From Podospora bellae-mahoneyi (Eukaryota > Ascomycota > Sordariomycetes > Sordariales > Podosporaceae), in assembly GCF_035222275.1 (NCBI RefSeq), contig NC_085884.1:2170001-2234000 (forward strand): 64,000 nt of DNA. The letters run 5' to 3'. The translations under genes and the position numbers were made by a program. This document shows positions 34,228-44,564 of this stretch, piece after piece; the stretch's first letter is position 1, and every line of letters begins with the position of its first letter. The notes under the pieces are model-generated. The model did not search any database. It had not been told where the DNA came from and saw nothing but the letters and a program-made list of their open reading frames with translations.

Positions 34228-35775
34228 CTACTCCTTATAATTCAACCCCCCACCAAAGCTAACCTCGCTGTTTTTGCCGGCGGTGGTGACCATCTCGCCT
34301 TCTGTTTTTCCGGTCTCAAAGGCGCAGCGTCCCATGTCTAGCTTTTTGACGGGGATGGCAGAGGGAGAGATGTCAAAGTCGAAGATGTCTATCGGCAGAC
34401 CCAGGGTGGTGCAGGCGTTGGGGATGTCGACGATGCCGGCGACGTGGCCCTGGATGGGGGCGCAGGAGAGGAGGAGGTAGATTTGGTAGTCGGAGTAGCC
34501 GAAGCGGCGGAGGTATTCGATGCAGCGGAGGGTGGTCTGGCGGTAGGCCACCGCCACGTCGAGGTAGTGCTGTTTGCCGTGTTGGTCGACGGAGAAGCCC
34601 TAGGTACCTAGGCGTTAGCGAGAGGGATGGGGAGGGGGAAAGGGGAGGGGGTTACCTCAAAGTAAATGTACCTCCCTGGACCAAAATGGGGCTCTACCGG
34701 ACCGGGGATGTAAATCGGGGATGTGAGAGAGAGCTGGGAAACGCCGGACTTGATGACGGAGAAGTTGATCGTGATTATCCCTGCCATCTCGATGGCGCCG
34801 CAAAAGGAGATCTCGCCGTCGCCTTGGGAGAAGTGGAGGTCGCCTACGGAGAAGTTGGCGCCGGGGACGTGGACGGGGAGGTAGACTTTCGAGCCGCGGG
34901 AGAGGTTTTTGATGTCGCAGTTGCCGCCGTGTTCGGGGCGGCCGGGGATTGTGCGTGCGCCTTGGAGGCCGACTTTTTCTTTTGTATTTGGGTCTGCGGA
35001 GCCGGCGTGGACGTTGAGGGGTTGGGGGCTGGGTGTTGGGTTAGTAGGGAAAGAAAAAGGGGGAAGGGGAGGCAAACGGCAGGGCGACGTCTCGGTCGAG
35101 CTTGTTGGCGGCGATGAGCTCGGCTTCGCGCTTGTTCCAGGTGTCGAGGACTTCTTGGGAGGGAGCACAGCCGAGGATGCCGGGGTGGATGAGGCCGGCG
35201 AACTTGACGTGGGGGATGTGGCGGGAGGTGCAGTAGATGCCTTCAAAGTCCCAGATGGCTTTGGCTGCGGAGGGGTAGAGCTCGTCAAGGAAGCCACCCT
35301 TTCGTTTTGTTGTCAGCATGAGATGGGGAGAGAACGGGAGGAAAGGGCAACATACACCATTGGACTTGTCAAAGATGCCCGTGAAGCCCCATGGCTGGTC
35401 CTCAAAGGGCTGGACGTCCATGATCTCTACGAGAAGAGCATCACCTGGCTCGGCGTTTTCAATGGCGAACGGGCCGGACAGGTAGTGAACACGGGTGAGG
35501 TCGACATTCTTGATGTCATCCGCGAAGTCGTCGTTCTTGATTTGGCCTCCGGTCCAGTCCAGGCATTCAATCTTGACCGTCTCGCCATCTTTGATGGTGG
35601 CTGCTGGAGGGATGTCTGGGTGCCACCTGTTCTGTAGGAGGGTTCCTGGGTGTTAGTCAACATGTCCAAGATGAAGAAGGAGAGCCATGAGAAAAGTTAC
35701 ATGAAGGTATGGCTGCTCAGAAGCCGGCTTGTCAAAGTCAACCTTGCAAACGGTGCGGATAGCGGACTTGCCCAT
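34228..35775 (-). CDS. Formamidase (acetamidase/formamidase family)
   Basis: Hydrolyses formamide to formate and ammonia (EC 3.5.1.49), releasing nitrogen in the cytosol. Five exons: 35775-35701, 35631-35356, 35298-35078, 35028-34656 and 34599-34228, giving 438 aa. Introns are 49-69 bp; the third donor (GTTTGC) is unusual but restores DVALPPQPLNVHAGSAD. Family blocks in order: LHNRWHPDIPPAATIKDGE, KIECLDWTGGQIKN, VHYLSGPFAIENAEPGD, DVQPFEDQPWGFTG, GGGFLDELYP, YCTSRHIPHVKFAGLIHPG, LNVHAGSAD, PGRPEHGGNCDIKNLSRGS, DLHFSQGDGEISFCGAIE, GPGRYIYFEGFSVDQ, YSDYQIYLLLSCAPIQGHV and VDIPNACTTLGLP. The His/Asp-rich HGGNCD and SQGDGE segments are the likely metal-site region of the family. The C-terminal 25 residues diverge. 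Upstream GATA sites fit nitrogen regulation. Confidence 0.95.
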
Positions 35776-36355
35776 GGCTACTAATGAGGTTAAGAAAGAC
35801 ACGGAAAAAGGAAGGGGAAAGTATCAACTGCTTGGATATTAAGTATCATACGACTCATGCAAGACAGGACCCAGCTCTATATGTACAAATCTTACGCATC
35901 CCTCGTGAAGCTACCCCGCATCCCATGTGTTCCTCTCTTCACCTCGCAGGTCATGTAAACCAAAGAAAACGACGTAATGACATCCAGAAAAGCCACTATC
36001 ATCGTCCTGCAGGAGGGCTATCAGTGAACGCCGAGACTCTCTTGCATCCCAGACCCACGCCGTTGGAGAAAGCTACTGCAGCATTCGCAGTGTTCTTGGA
36101 CGGCCCCCACACGCTCCACCACGGCAGACGAGGTGGGAAGAGGGGCCGTGATAAGAAGACTACTGCAAAGGTATCCATATACAAATAGGAATTGAGGCCG
36201 GAGATAACGCGGACTGCTGAGGTCCCAAGCATCATTCATTGGCCAATAACAAAACGTGAGAGCAATGGCCTTGAGAAAAGAGATAGGAAATGGCATTTCC
36301 AACTTGGATCCGTCAGTCATCCACATCTGTCAGAATCACTGATGCGAATACCGCC
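35776..36355. promoter_or_regulatory. Formamidase promoter with GATA and CCAAT elements
   Basis: The formamidase gene starts at 35775 on the minus strand, so this is its upstream region; the gene beyond ends at 36356. I see GATAAG at 36150-36155, GATAAC at about 36203, further GATAG, and a perfect ATTGGCCAAT palindrome at 36238-36247 (two overlapping CCAAT boxes). In Aspergillus and Neurospora, amidase genes are controlled by the GATA factor AreA/NIT-2 and the CCAAT-binding complex. Applying that here is inference from sites alone. Confidence 0.4.
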
Positions 36356-37611
36356 TCATTGCTCAGTTATCGGTCTTGCCTCTGGGTGTGGATCTGTCTC
36401 GGAGTAGGCAGGCGGTTTGTCGTGGAGTGTATCGAGTTTGTCGAGGCTCAGGCTTAGGAACTTTTGCTTGTTCTTCCACTCGACCTGACCGGCTGCAAAC
36501 TCTTTGGCCTCGGCCGGGGCCGGAGGGGGGTCGGTGATCTTGGTAATGAGATAGGCAGTGCTCTGTTGGGTGTTAGTCATTACCCTCGTGGTTTCTTCGC
36601 CGGACAAAGGAGAAGACTTACAGCTTCGGCAATGCCATAAATCAACACTCCCAACAATGGAGTCTTCAACAGCGTGTAAAATCCAATGCCGAATCCAAAC
36701 AAGAGCCCCTCACGGCTCCGGAACCACTGTTTCTTCTGCTCCTTGGTAAACTTGATTCTTGCAAAGTAGGGCTCCAACAGCTCTCTGACCAGGCCTCTAC
36801 TAGCAAAGTAGCTCTGCAAGAAGATAACCAGATACCTCCTAGGCAGCAAAATCCCCGTTCCGAAGATAATCCCGGCCGGTCCCAGCCCGACAGCCTTGTT
36901 AAACGTGTAGAAACTAGCAGCAGGCAGCACAAACCGCCCCACATACGGCAAGTAACTCAGCAAAAACACCCCCAAGCTAATCGCGCCCCGTCTCGCGAAC
37001 CGAAACAGAAACATACTCACGTTCTCCGCCGTGCTCGTCGAGTTGGTGCTCCCATCGCTCTTCTTGTACAATCTCAGGTTGGGGTAGTACATAGCCCTCA
37101 GCTTGGACGGGTCCTCGTCATGCTTATGTTTCTGAATATACGTCATATCCACCCACTGCAGGCTATCCATGAACAAGTCGTCGAGAGTAGGTGTGATGTA
37201 GCGGACCAGGCTCATGAAGAAGAGGGGAAATTGGAGGACATGCTCTTCGATGAAGGTGAAGAATGACTCGTCCCAGGGGATGTTGACGAAGAAGGAGAGC
37301 ACCCAGAAGAGAATCTGGAGGAGGACAAGAGGGATGACGACGAGAAGACGAATGGCGATTCCGGCTCCGACGGCGATGGCAGCTTGCTTGTAGTGCTCAG
37401 AAGTGAAGAGACCCGGGTTTTGCATCGCGCGGTGAGCTGATGGGTGTCAGAATCAAATCTCAAGTGTAGATAGGAGTGAAAACATACCACCAACCATGGT
37501 CAGTTGGGCGCCTCGGAGGATGGCGTTAAAGTCGAAGTGGGAGACATCGAGTTTCTGTTTGAGCTTGTCTTTGTCCAGCTGATCTATCAGCGGTTTTTGA
37601 TTTGAAGCCAT
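36356..37611 (-). CDS. EI24/UsgS-like multi-pass membrane protein
   Basis: Exons are 37611-37488, 37436-36622 and 36562-36356 (introns 51 and 59 bp), giving 381 aa. It resembles the fungal proteins annotated as transmembrane protein UsgS, which carry an EI24-type region; the molecular role is not established. The N-terminal soluble part (DQLDKDKLKQKLDVSHFDF) is followed by GAQLTMVGAHRAMQNPGLF and several hydrophobic segments: AAIAVGAGIAIRLLVVIPL, LQILFWVLSFFVNIP, an amphipathic stretch around FPLFFMSLVRYITPTL, GVFLLSYLPYVGRFVLPAA, AVGLGPAGIIFGTGILL and GLLFGFGIGFYTLL. The C-terminal exon is soluble, Pro/Glu-rich and ends PITEQ. Joining IAEA to STAYLITKITDP across intron 2 keeps the frame. An endomembrane location is inferred. 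The family name is from memory. Confidence 0.75.
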
Positions 37612-37727
37612 CTTGGCTGCGGGATTTGGTGAATGTCTGCCTGTTTCTGTCTTTGACTCTTCTGCTGTATAGTGAATGGTGTTGCTTGAGCCCGAGACAG
37701 CTTGATATACAGGTATGGATGTGTTTT

Positions 37728-37748
37728 AAGCTTCAAGCTTCAAGCTTC
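37728..37748. repeat. Three tandem AAGCTTC units
   Basis: Three perfect 7-bp copies end to end, about 120 bp upstream of the EI24/UsgS-like gene start. Probably slippage; no function is seen. Confidence 0.9.
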
Positions 37749-38029
37749 GAGGCAGCATCTGAGATGTGCCCCTGCCGATGATGTCAACTGTCCCAAGTGG
37801 ACTGCTAGTAAAACTCGGCTAAGCCGGAAATGGGTTGACGGGTCCTGGCCCCGCTCTCGAGGGTCGGATGGTAGCACAGGTGCATATTTGATAAGGAGCT
37901 ACACTTAGATCAGGTCGACGTTGGTGTTACGTCAAGTACCCCTCAAACAGAATCAATATCTGCGTCGCAATAGAGCCTGGTTACGCGTTGACATAGCTTT
38001 CTTCTAAAAGTCGGCACACTATCTAAACT

Positions 38030-38880
38030 TGGCGATTAGGCTTAAAAGAGATTTTGAACATTAATTAAAGCTAAATATTTTATCAATATATAATTGTTAC
38101 GGTTTTGGAGATAGTGGTGCCACAAGGAATCAATCAGGACTGGACCGGGCGATCGAGCGGAGCTCACGGTCTAGGTGGACAGAACGGACCAATAATATGG
38201 GGACCGGGAACCGCAGCGGGGCTCACGGTCCACGGTCCAGCATCGGCCAATTAGGAGTGGACCGAGGACCGTCTGTAATTCAACAGTCCACAGTCCTAAA
38301 GTCTACATATACACGGAGGAACTAGCTGGTATAGATAGATAGTTCCGTAATATATAATTTAAGTTATAATTGTGGTATCTTAGCTATTGCAATCAAAATA
38401 AGTTATTTATTATATACTATTTAGCTGTACCAAATTAAGATTGTTTAGAAGTGCCTTTAACTAGTATCCTCTTCAGAGATTCTGGATAGGAGTTTATAAC
38501 GATATTTTTTTATATAAACTTACGTTTTATAGAGTTAAACGCTAATTTTTTTCCTGCTACTTTTATTACTATTTATTTTATACTATAACTTAACGTTTCT
38601 AACAGCTATAATACTTTTAACAACTTTGACAATTTTAATAATTTTAACAATTAATTCTAATAGTTAGCTTTAACAGCTAGCTTCAACAGCTTTCGTAAAT
38701 TTTGTTAGAGTTCTATATAAAATAAATATTAATAAAGTATATTAAACTATCTATGTATAAATATTTTATAGCTTTCACGTCTATAAAAATCTGATGTATA
38801 TAATAAAGACCTATTTTTACCTACATTCATAAACTTTTTTATTCTAGAAACCTTTAGCCCTAGTTCGAAGATATAGGGTG
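38030..38880. other. AT-rich island, probable RIP-degraded repeat DNA
   Basis: Base composition drops abruptly to mostly A and T with many TA steps and no open frames, between two genes of normal composition. The left part is interrupted by a more GC-rich stretch (38100-38300) that belongs to the candidate LTR. C-to-T decay at CpA (repeat-induced point mutation) is the known cause of such islands in this group of fungi. The element that filled the right part (38360-38880) is not identifiable. Confidence 0.75.
38095..38352. mobile_element. Candidate solo LTR, 258 bp
   Basis: The segment opens with TGTTACGG (38095-38102) and closes with CCGTAATA (38345-38352). These are inverted ends matching 7 of 8, the mismatch being what C-to-T mutation of a terminal CA would give. 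It is flanked on both sides by the same six bases, TATAAT (38089-38094 and 38353-38358), as expected of a target duplication, although the AT-rich setting weakens this. Inside are repeated GGACCG/CGGTCC words, including near-perfect inverted arms at 38225-38239 and 38258-38272 (14 of 15). There is no internal region, so recombination to a solo LTR is the likely history. The family cannot be named. Confidence 0.55.
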
Positions 38881-39615
38881 AGGACTTATTCTGGATGTGG
38901 TTAGCATGCCGACCTTTGGGAGAAAACCATGCCGGCGCGCAGCCGGGCTTGTCGCAATGGCCCACGGTGCCATAGTTCGCCGCAATGGACAGGAAACCCC
39001 GGCTCGTTTGAAGGAGCTATGGGCGCTCTCCTGGGGATCCTGGGCGTTGAATCAGACGTTGAATCAAATCTGAATTCTCGTCAGAAAGACCGGACAATTC
39101 CAGCTTCTCGAGAATTTTCAACGCCGTTTGTCCATCCTGGCCTGCCCTGCGTTTGCCGCGGCCGTTGCTGGAATCAACCCGACACGGCAGAACAAGGACG
39201 GGAGTGGGGCGGCTTTTCGCAGTTGCGCCCACAGCGGTTCGATCGGCGTCAGCTTTGCTCCCTTTTGGCCACTGATTGTGACGGAAGAGACGGTACTGTC
39301 TTCAACTTCATCCGTTTGCCAGCTTCTTTGCCCATTGTACTCGCTCTTTTCTTGTTGCATCCAGCGTCCAGCATCACTAGCCCGGCCCCCCTCTACAGTG
39401 CTGTCACGTAGCACCAGCAACTTCCCCGGCAAATCTGTCAATAGATCAGAATCATCGTCCCATTTCGAAACGCATCTCTTTATAACACCAGTTTCGCATC
39501 CGCATAGCCGCCGAGATCTCCTAGTCCAGTCTTCCTGTTGGCCTCCTATCTCTGCGTCATGCCCGCCGTTCTTCAACCCACACGATCATGATTTACGACC
39601 TCGATTGAATGAACA
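38881..39615. promoter_or_regulatory. INP1 upstream region
   Basis: Normal composition returns sharply at about 38880. Two overlapping frames (plus 38929-39411, minus 39118-39576) have no recognisable domain and are taken as chance. The last few hundred bases are presumably the INP1 promoter and leader. Confidence 0.4.
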
Positions 39616-41733
39616 ATGGACTCCTCGCGAACACGGGGAGCATCTTTCACGGCTCCGCGCCGCGTCTTTACGGCACCAGTCCACCAGCCTGCGGTAGCGC
39701 CCCCGCGGCCATCTTCCTCCTCCTCCGCTTCGCAACCCACCGGCGGTCTCGTCGATACTCTTTACGACCATCCTAATGTGAAAATCGTTTCCTTCTCGGC
39801 AGGATCCCAGTTCCTTGCCATTGGCTCCAAAGGCACGGGTCCCGACATTGAGCCTGGCTCGCTATCTTGGTCCTCACAGTTAGAGCGGACCATTGCAGTC
39901 GGTACGTGAGACACAACATCTGCCGTGTCAAATAAACTCTAATTCCTTATGTTTACAGGACCTTTCCGCATTTACCGCGCCCCTGGATCAGTCGCATTCC
40001 TGAGCTGCGGCTCTGCATTACAACCCATTTTGAAGAAGAGTCAGGTCTGGTGCGTGGACGAAGAACCCAGCAAGTTCGTACTACAGATACGACGCCCCCA
40101 GTATTGGCGGATTGAAGTACCAGTGAAGGATCCCGAGGACCAGCGACGAGCCGAAGTGTTGCGAGAGGTCTTTGACCAGATTCTGCAGTTTGAAAAGACT
40201 CCGTGTCCTTTCGCGAGGTCTTTCACCGTTGACCTTCCAGAAAGCGCTCCTGTCAAGTTGAAGCCATGGACACCAGCGCGGAGATCCAGTGCCTGTCTCC
40301 CTGTGCAACCATCTACGCCAGTCGAGATTGCGCATATCCATCGGGGTCCACCACGAGGGTCGATTTGCCTTGGCGACCTGTCATTGAGTGAACAAGGCAA
40401 ATACTTGGATTCGACACTGGAAGAAAACCCAAGAGAACACAAGGCAAAATCCCAGGCTCATGAGGGCTCGCCTGTAGGAGAGCCGAGCGGAAAGGCGTTG
40501 CGCCCATCACCCCTTAAGATTAAGAAGACTGAAGAAAAGGGGCCTGTCACCCCTCCACAGCTCACAGTGGTCACGCCGCCCCCTTCAAATCCCAAAAAGA
40601 CGAGGACTCCACGAGAAGTATCACCCGAGAGTGCCAGCTTTCAGTCACCAAAAAATTCTCAGGATTCCTTTCGCAGTCCAGATTCATGGGCTTCAAACTC
40701 TCTACCTTTGTCGCCACCCCTGTCCAGCCCAGGGTCCCCTCGAAGCTCTCTACCCTTCAGAACTAGCCTCCAGAACTCGTGCCTTGATACCCCTACAACA
40801 CCCGTTGCAGCACCTAGCAACAACCTTACCACAGCCGCCAAGGCATCACAGTCATGGAGTATCTCCACCTCCGAATCCGGAAGGACGGAGAACAGCGAGG
40901 AAGCCACTCTATCCTCCTCCATCTCTGAATTGGAATGCTCCCCAAAGTCCAAGGCCCCAGCGTCAAGACAACAGTCTATTCCTTCCATTATCCACTCGGT
41001 CCCAGAAGAAGCCATCGAAGACGAGCCAGAATACGAGTCCTTCCCCACAGCGTTCACCACACCAACTCCTACCATTTCCATCTCGCCATCTCCTTCCTCG
41101 ACGACGATCACCACGCCCACACAACAGCAACGCCGTCCGGGTATCCGTCGGGCTACTACTTCATCTTCGCTAGCCCCCGACCGTAGGGCGTGGTCTCCTC
41201 TCCCCCCTGCAGCGGACCTCTTCACCCCACGCAGCACACTCACATCTTCCCCACCTTCCAACCGCCAGATGCGCAGTCTGCCGATGATGGTGGTGCAAAA
41301 GACGTGCGAGATTCTGATGTCACCTCCCTCTCACCTCATCAGTCTGATGCTGAAGATTGCGGCGAGGATCTTGGCAGGGGAGTGGAAGGGGTTGATATTT
41401 GGGTGGGGGGAGAAGGGGGAGAGGTTGGAAGTGGAGTGGGATTGGAGTGATGACGACATCAGTCCTCAGCAGCAGCAGAGAAAGAAGACGATGGGGACAA
41501 GGGCGAGGGGGTGGTCGACGCTTACGGTTAATAATAGTAATGGTAATAATGCGAATGAGAGGGTGGATGACTGGTGGTTGAAGAGGAAGAAGAGTAGGGA
41601 TCAGATGGCGGGGACTTTCCCGGAGAGTGATGATGAGGAGGAGGGGGTTGATCCTCTCGAGGTTAAGAACAGGAGGGTGAAGGCGTTGAGTGGTGGGGAG
41701 GATGAGGATGCGATGAGCTCGGGGGTGGATTAG
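39616..41733 (+). CDS. INP1: Inheritance of peroxisomes protein 1-like (Inp1)
   Basis: Inp1 tethers peroxisomes to the cell cortex or endoplasmic reticulum so that some stay in the mother compartment at division. Exons 39616-39901 and 39959-41733 join in phase 1 (57-bp intron, GTACGT...TTACAG), giving 686 aa. The conserved Inp1 block spans the splice: VDTLYDHPNVKIVSFSAGS, WSSQLERTIAVGPFRIYRA, FLSCGSALQPILKKSQVWC, FVLQIRRPQYWRIEVPV and RRAEVLREVFDQILQFEKTPCPF, at about residues 45-195. The rest is Ser/Pro/Thr-rich and disordered, with a short amphipathic segment near the C-terminus (SHLISLMLKIAARILAGEW) and acidic patches (SDDEEEGVDP). The 3' end converges on OTU1. Confidence 0.82.
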
Positions 41734-42509
41734 AGGCTTTACCCCCGGTTTGTTGTTGGATCATTATCATCTCCTGAGCTGTCGTCGCCTACGAGGAGGA
41801 AGAGGAGGGGGGTTTTTGAGGCGTTGAGGGAGGTGGGGGTTTTACTTGGGACTGGGGGGGGTGCTGGTGGGGGGGTTTCTTTTTGATGGGTTGGTTTGGA
41901 TTTTGTATGATTAGTTCCTTTTTTTGGGGGGGGTGGGGATGGGGGGGTAGGAAGAATCACCGGCTTCGTCAAGGTATTAAGGGGGTACGGATCATGAAAT
42001 GATACCTGGACAATTGGGACAAGGGATATGATGGGGATATGGGTGGATTGGGTTGATTGAGAGTGGCATACATGCTATGAAGTACAAGCCGGACAGAGAG
42101 AGTTTGTTTGGTAATTTTGTGTATGAGATAATCAGAGAATGGTAGGGGGCGTTTGTTGGATAGGTGTGGTGCTTTTTGGGATTTGTATATGTATACGTAG
42201 AGTGAATATCCCTTGTTTAAGTACGCTCCTAGGAGATGGACGGGTGGACTGGACGGGATTTTCAGACACAGCGGGAGAGAGAGGCAGAGAATGCACCACA
42301 AGCATTTATTAACATCATGAATTATTTTAAACCCAAGGTTCTTTTCACTGAATTCTTGGTTAATCTCTTTGAGCGACGCTAATACCCTCCTCCTCCCATC
42401 CCCAGCCTGTTTGCTAATGCATGCGTGCTTGTGTACAAATATATAAAAATGTTACAACCCCCCCCCCCTTCTCCCTTAAGTAGGTCGTTTGATGCGAAAG
42501 AGGCACAAT
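41734..42509. other. Convergent 3' regions of INP1 and OTU1
   Basis: G/T-rich untranslated DNA with homopolymer runs, including a C-run at about 42459-42468. No gene was seen. Confidence 0.5.
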
Positions 42510-43503
42510 CTACTGAATCGTCATCTCGCCAAACTCCTTGTGCCCCGTCTCCTTCTGGTGCACACCCGCCTCCTTCATCCCCTTGCCGATCCACTGGCAC
42601 ACTTCGCACTTGATGACGAAATCGGTTGTGTCAGTGTAGTAGTGCATCCTCTGGAGTTGCGCAGCGAGCTGTCTCGCCTTTGTGAGCACCTCCTTGTCTT
42701 GCGTGTCCCATTTTGTTACATCGCAGTCCACAGGGTAGGAGAGGTCAAGGGCAAAGGCGATGCGATCGTAGTGGATGCCGCTGTAGAGAATGATTATGCG
42801 GGTCTCTTTGCCTTCGCCAAAGCGGTCGACTCGGAGGGACTTGACATCGATGGAGGAAATCTCAATGTCGTAAATGTCGGAGAGGATGGAGAGTTCGATG
42901 GCGCCCCCCCAGGTGTCCTTTTCCATGAGGTGGGAGCAATACTTCTGTGGGGGCGAGCCCAGGATGGCAGCGGTGTATTTTTCTGGGTGGGTGAGGATGT
43001 ACTCGGTGATTTGGGCGCGAAGGCGAGAGGATGGGTTGTCGATGGAGAGGGCGCCTCCTACTGCGGTGAACATGCAGCTGTTGTCGTCGGGCATTACTCT
43101 TAGGACTGTGGTGCGTTAGCAGAGTTGGGAAGGTGGAGGGAGAAAGAGGCGTACCTATGTAACCGCCTCGGGAGGCCCACTCGAGGGATGTCTCATCGGG
43201 TTCTATCCCTTTAGGGACAAACGCTGGCTTCGCTGGCTTGGCTGGCTCTGGAGCTGGAGCAGGTGCGGTATCGATGGGTGCGACGACGATTGTCTCCCCA
43301 CGGAGCTTCAGGTCTTTTATACTTGAGCTTTGTGAAGAGAGACTGATATCCAGGTTCTTGAGTGGGTAGCCATATTTCAGGCTGAACCTCTCAAGCTCGG
43401 TCTTTGATTTGATGAGCGCCACAAGGTCGGAGAGGGTCGACTCATCCTCAACCTGGATTCGAGATTGCCCATTAGGGGCTCGGAGGGCGATTTGAATCAT
43501 CAT
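42510..43503 (-). CDS. OTU1: OTU1/YOD1 ubiquitin thioesterase
   Basis: Deubiquitinase that works with Cdc48/p97 in ER-associated degradation. Exons 43503-43155 and 43105-42510 join across a 49-bp intron, giving 314 aa (yeast Otu1 is 301). The N-terminal UBX-like domain is at about 1-75 (IQIALRAPNGQSRIQVEDE, LKLRGETIVVAP). A short Pro/Ala linker follows. The OTU domain begins at VLRVMPDDNSCMFTAVGGA, with catalytic Cys127 and the upstream Asp of the triad, and continues to ILYSGIHYDRIAF, which holds the catalytic His. A C2H2 zinc finger closes the protein (IKCEVCQWIGKGMKEAGVHQ, then KETGH). All landmarks of the family are present. The ATG at 43503 is followed by a second ATG at 43500. Confidence 0.96.
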
Positions 43504-44564
43504 CTTGTGAAAGTGTGGTACAGGTTGAGGCCGAGGAAGGTATGAGTTGCCAGCTCTTGAGGAGGTTGTTGCTTGAGAAGGTTGAGAACGGAAATTATGC
43601 CAGACAAGTCAAATATATATACCGGCGCCACGAGAGTAAGAGCCCCACAGTATCTGATTTGAAGTTAATGCCCCAAAGAAAGAAGTGAGTTGTGAGGCTC
43701 TTATCGCAGATCGTCTGAACCTTTGCGAGGTGAAGAGATGAGCTGGGGGAACATGTTAGTCTAGGTTCTTATCTGCGTTCTTTGAAGAGATGACACGATA
43801 TCAGATGAGGGGAGTGACGCACCTATCAACCAAGCCAGGGCAAATCAGGAGCAATGAGTCTTGTGCCGTCAATTTTTTTTGGACTTAGTAAACAAAAGCT
43901 TGCTATGAGTCTGATACCAAAGGAAACTGCCCGATTCGGAGCTCTCGTCTGGTTGGGCGTGAGATGTGAGCCGACGTCACAGCGGCAGTTGTAATCGATG
44001 CGGATGGGAGGTGGGTGTTAGCGATCGACTTGGGATGTCTTGTGAGCACTGTCTCAGAGCAAGACATATAAGTGATAAAAAAAAGCTTCGAGAGCAGTTG
44101 AGGCCGCTGGGACTAGTAAAGACCGAAGGACAACCTTTTTAACAACAGCGCCTGTTGGAGTCTCTCGTGATCCAACCCTACAACCTTGTGGATGGGCTTC
44201 CCAATGTCCTAAGCTACCAGCTGCCTCGGGCGTCACACGGGCCTGGGGCACCTTGGTGGGCAATATGCTTATATCCGATATGTGAGAGAGCAGGGGGTCC
44301 GTGCGCCAACCAAGAACAACGCGCTAGCTGCAAGGCCGGCCACAGCGACATCTCTGGGCTGGTGTCTCAGCTGTGGAGAAAGTCGCGACGGGACTTGAGT
44401 CGGTTCAACACTGGCACACAGGCACATCTGGACACAGAACTCCCTCTCACTGGTCACTGGTCACTGGCACGGTCACTGGCACTTGTGGCTCCAGCCGGTT
44501 GAGGTACCCCCATCGAAACAGTGTCTTGGAAACCCTGCTCCTCCAAGTTCGTGTACCGAGTACG
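43504..44564. promoter_or_regulatory. Divergent promoter between OTU1 and the RSC1-like gene
   Basis: About 1.06 kb with no convincing frame. A CCGACGTCA element (CRE/bZIP-like) lies at about 43972-43980. An in-frame upstream ATG of the RSC gene at 44373 falls inside it. Confidence 0.4.

Noticed and set aside
38929-39411. Plus-strand frame of 160 codons before INP1
   Set aside because: No domain. It overlaps an equally long minus-strand frame and lies where the INP1 promoter and leader should be.
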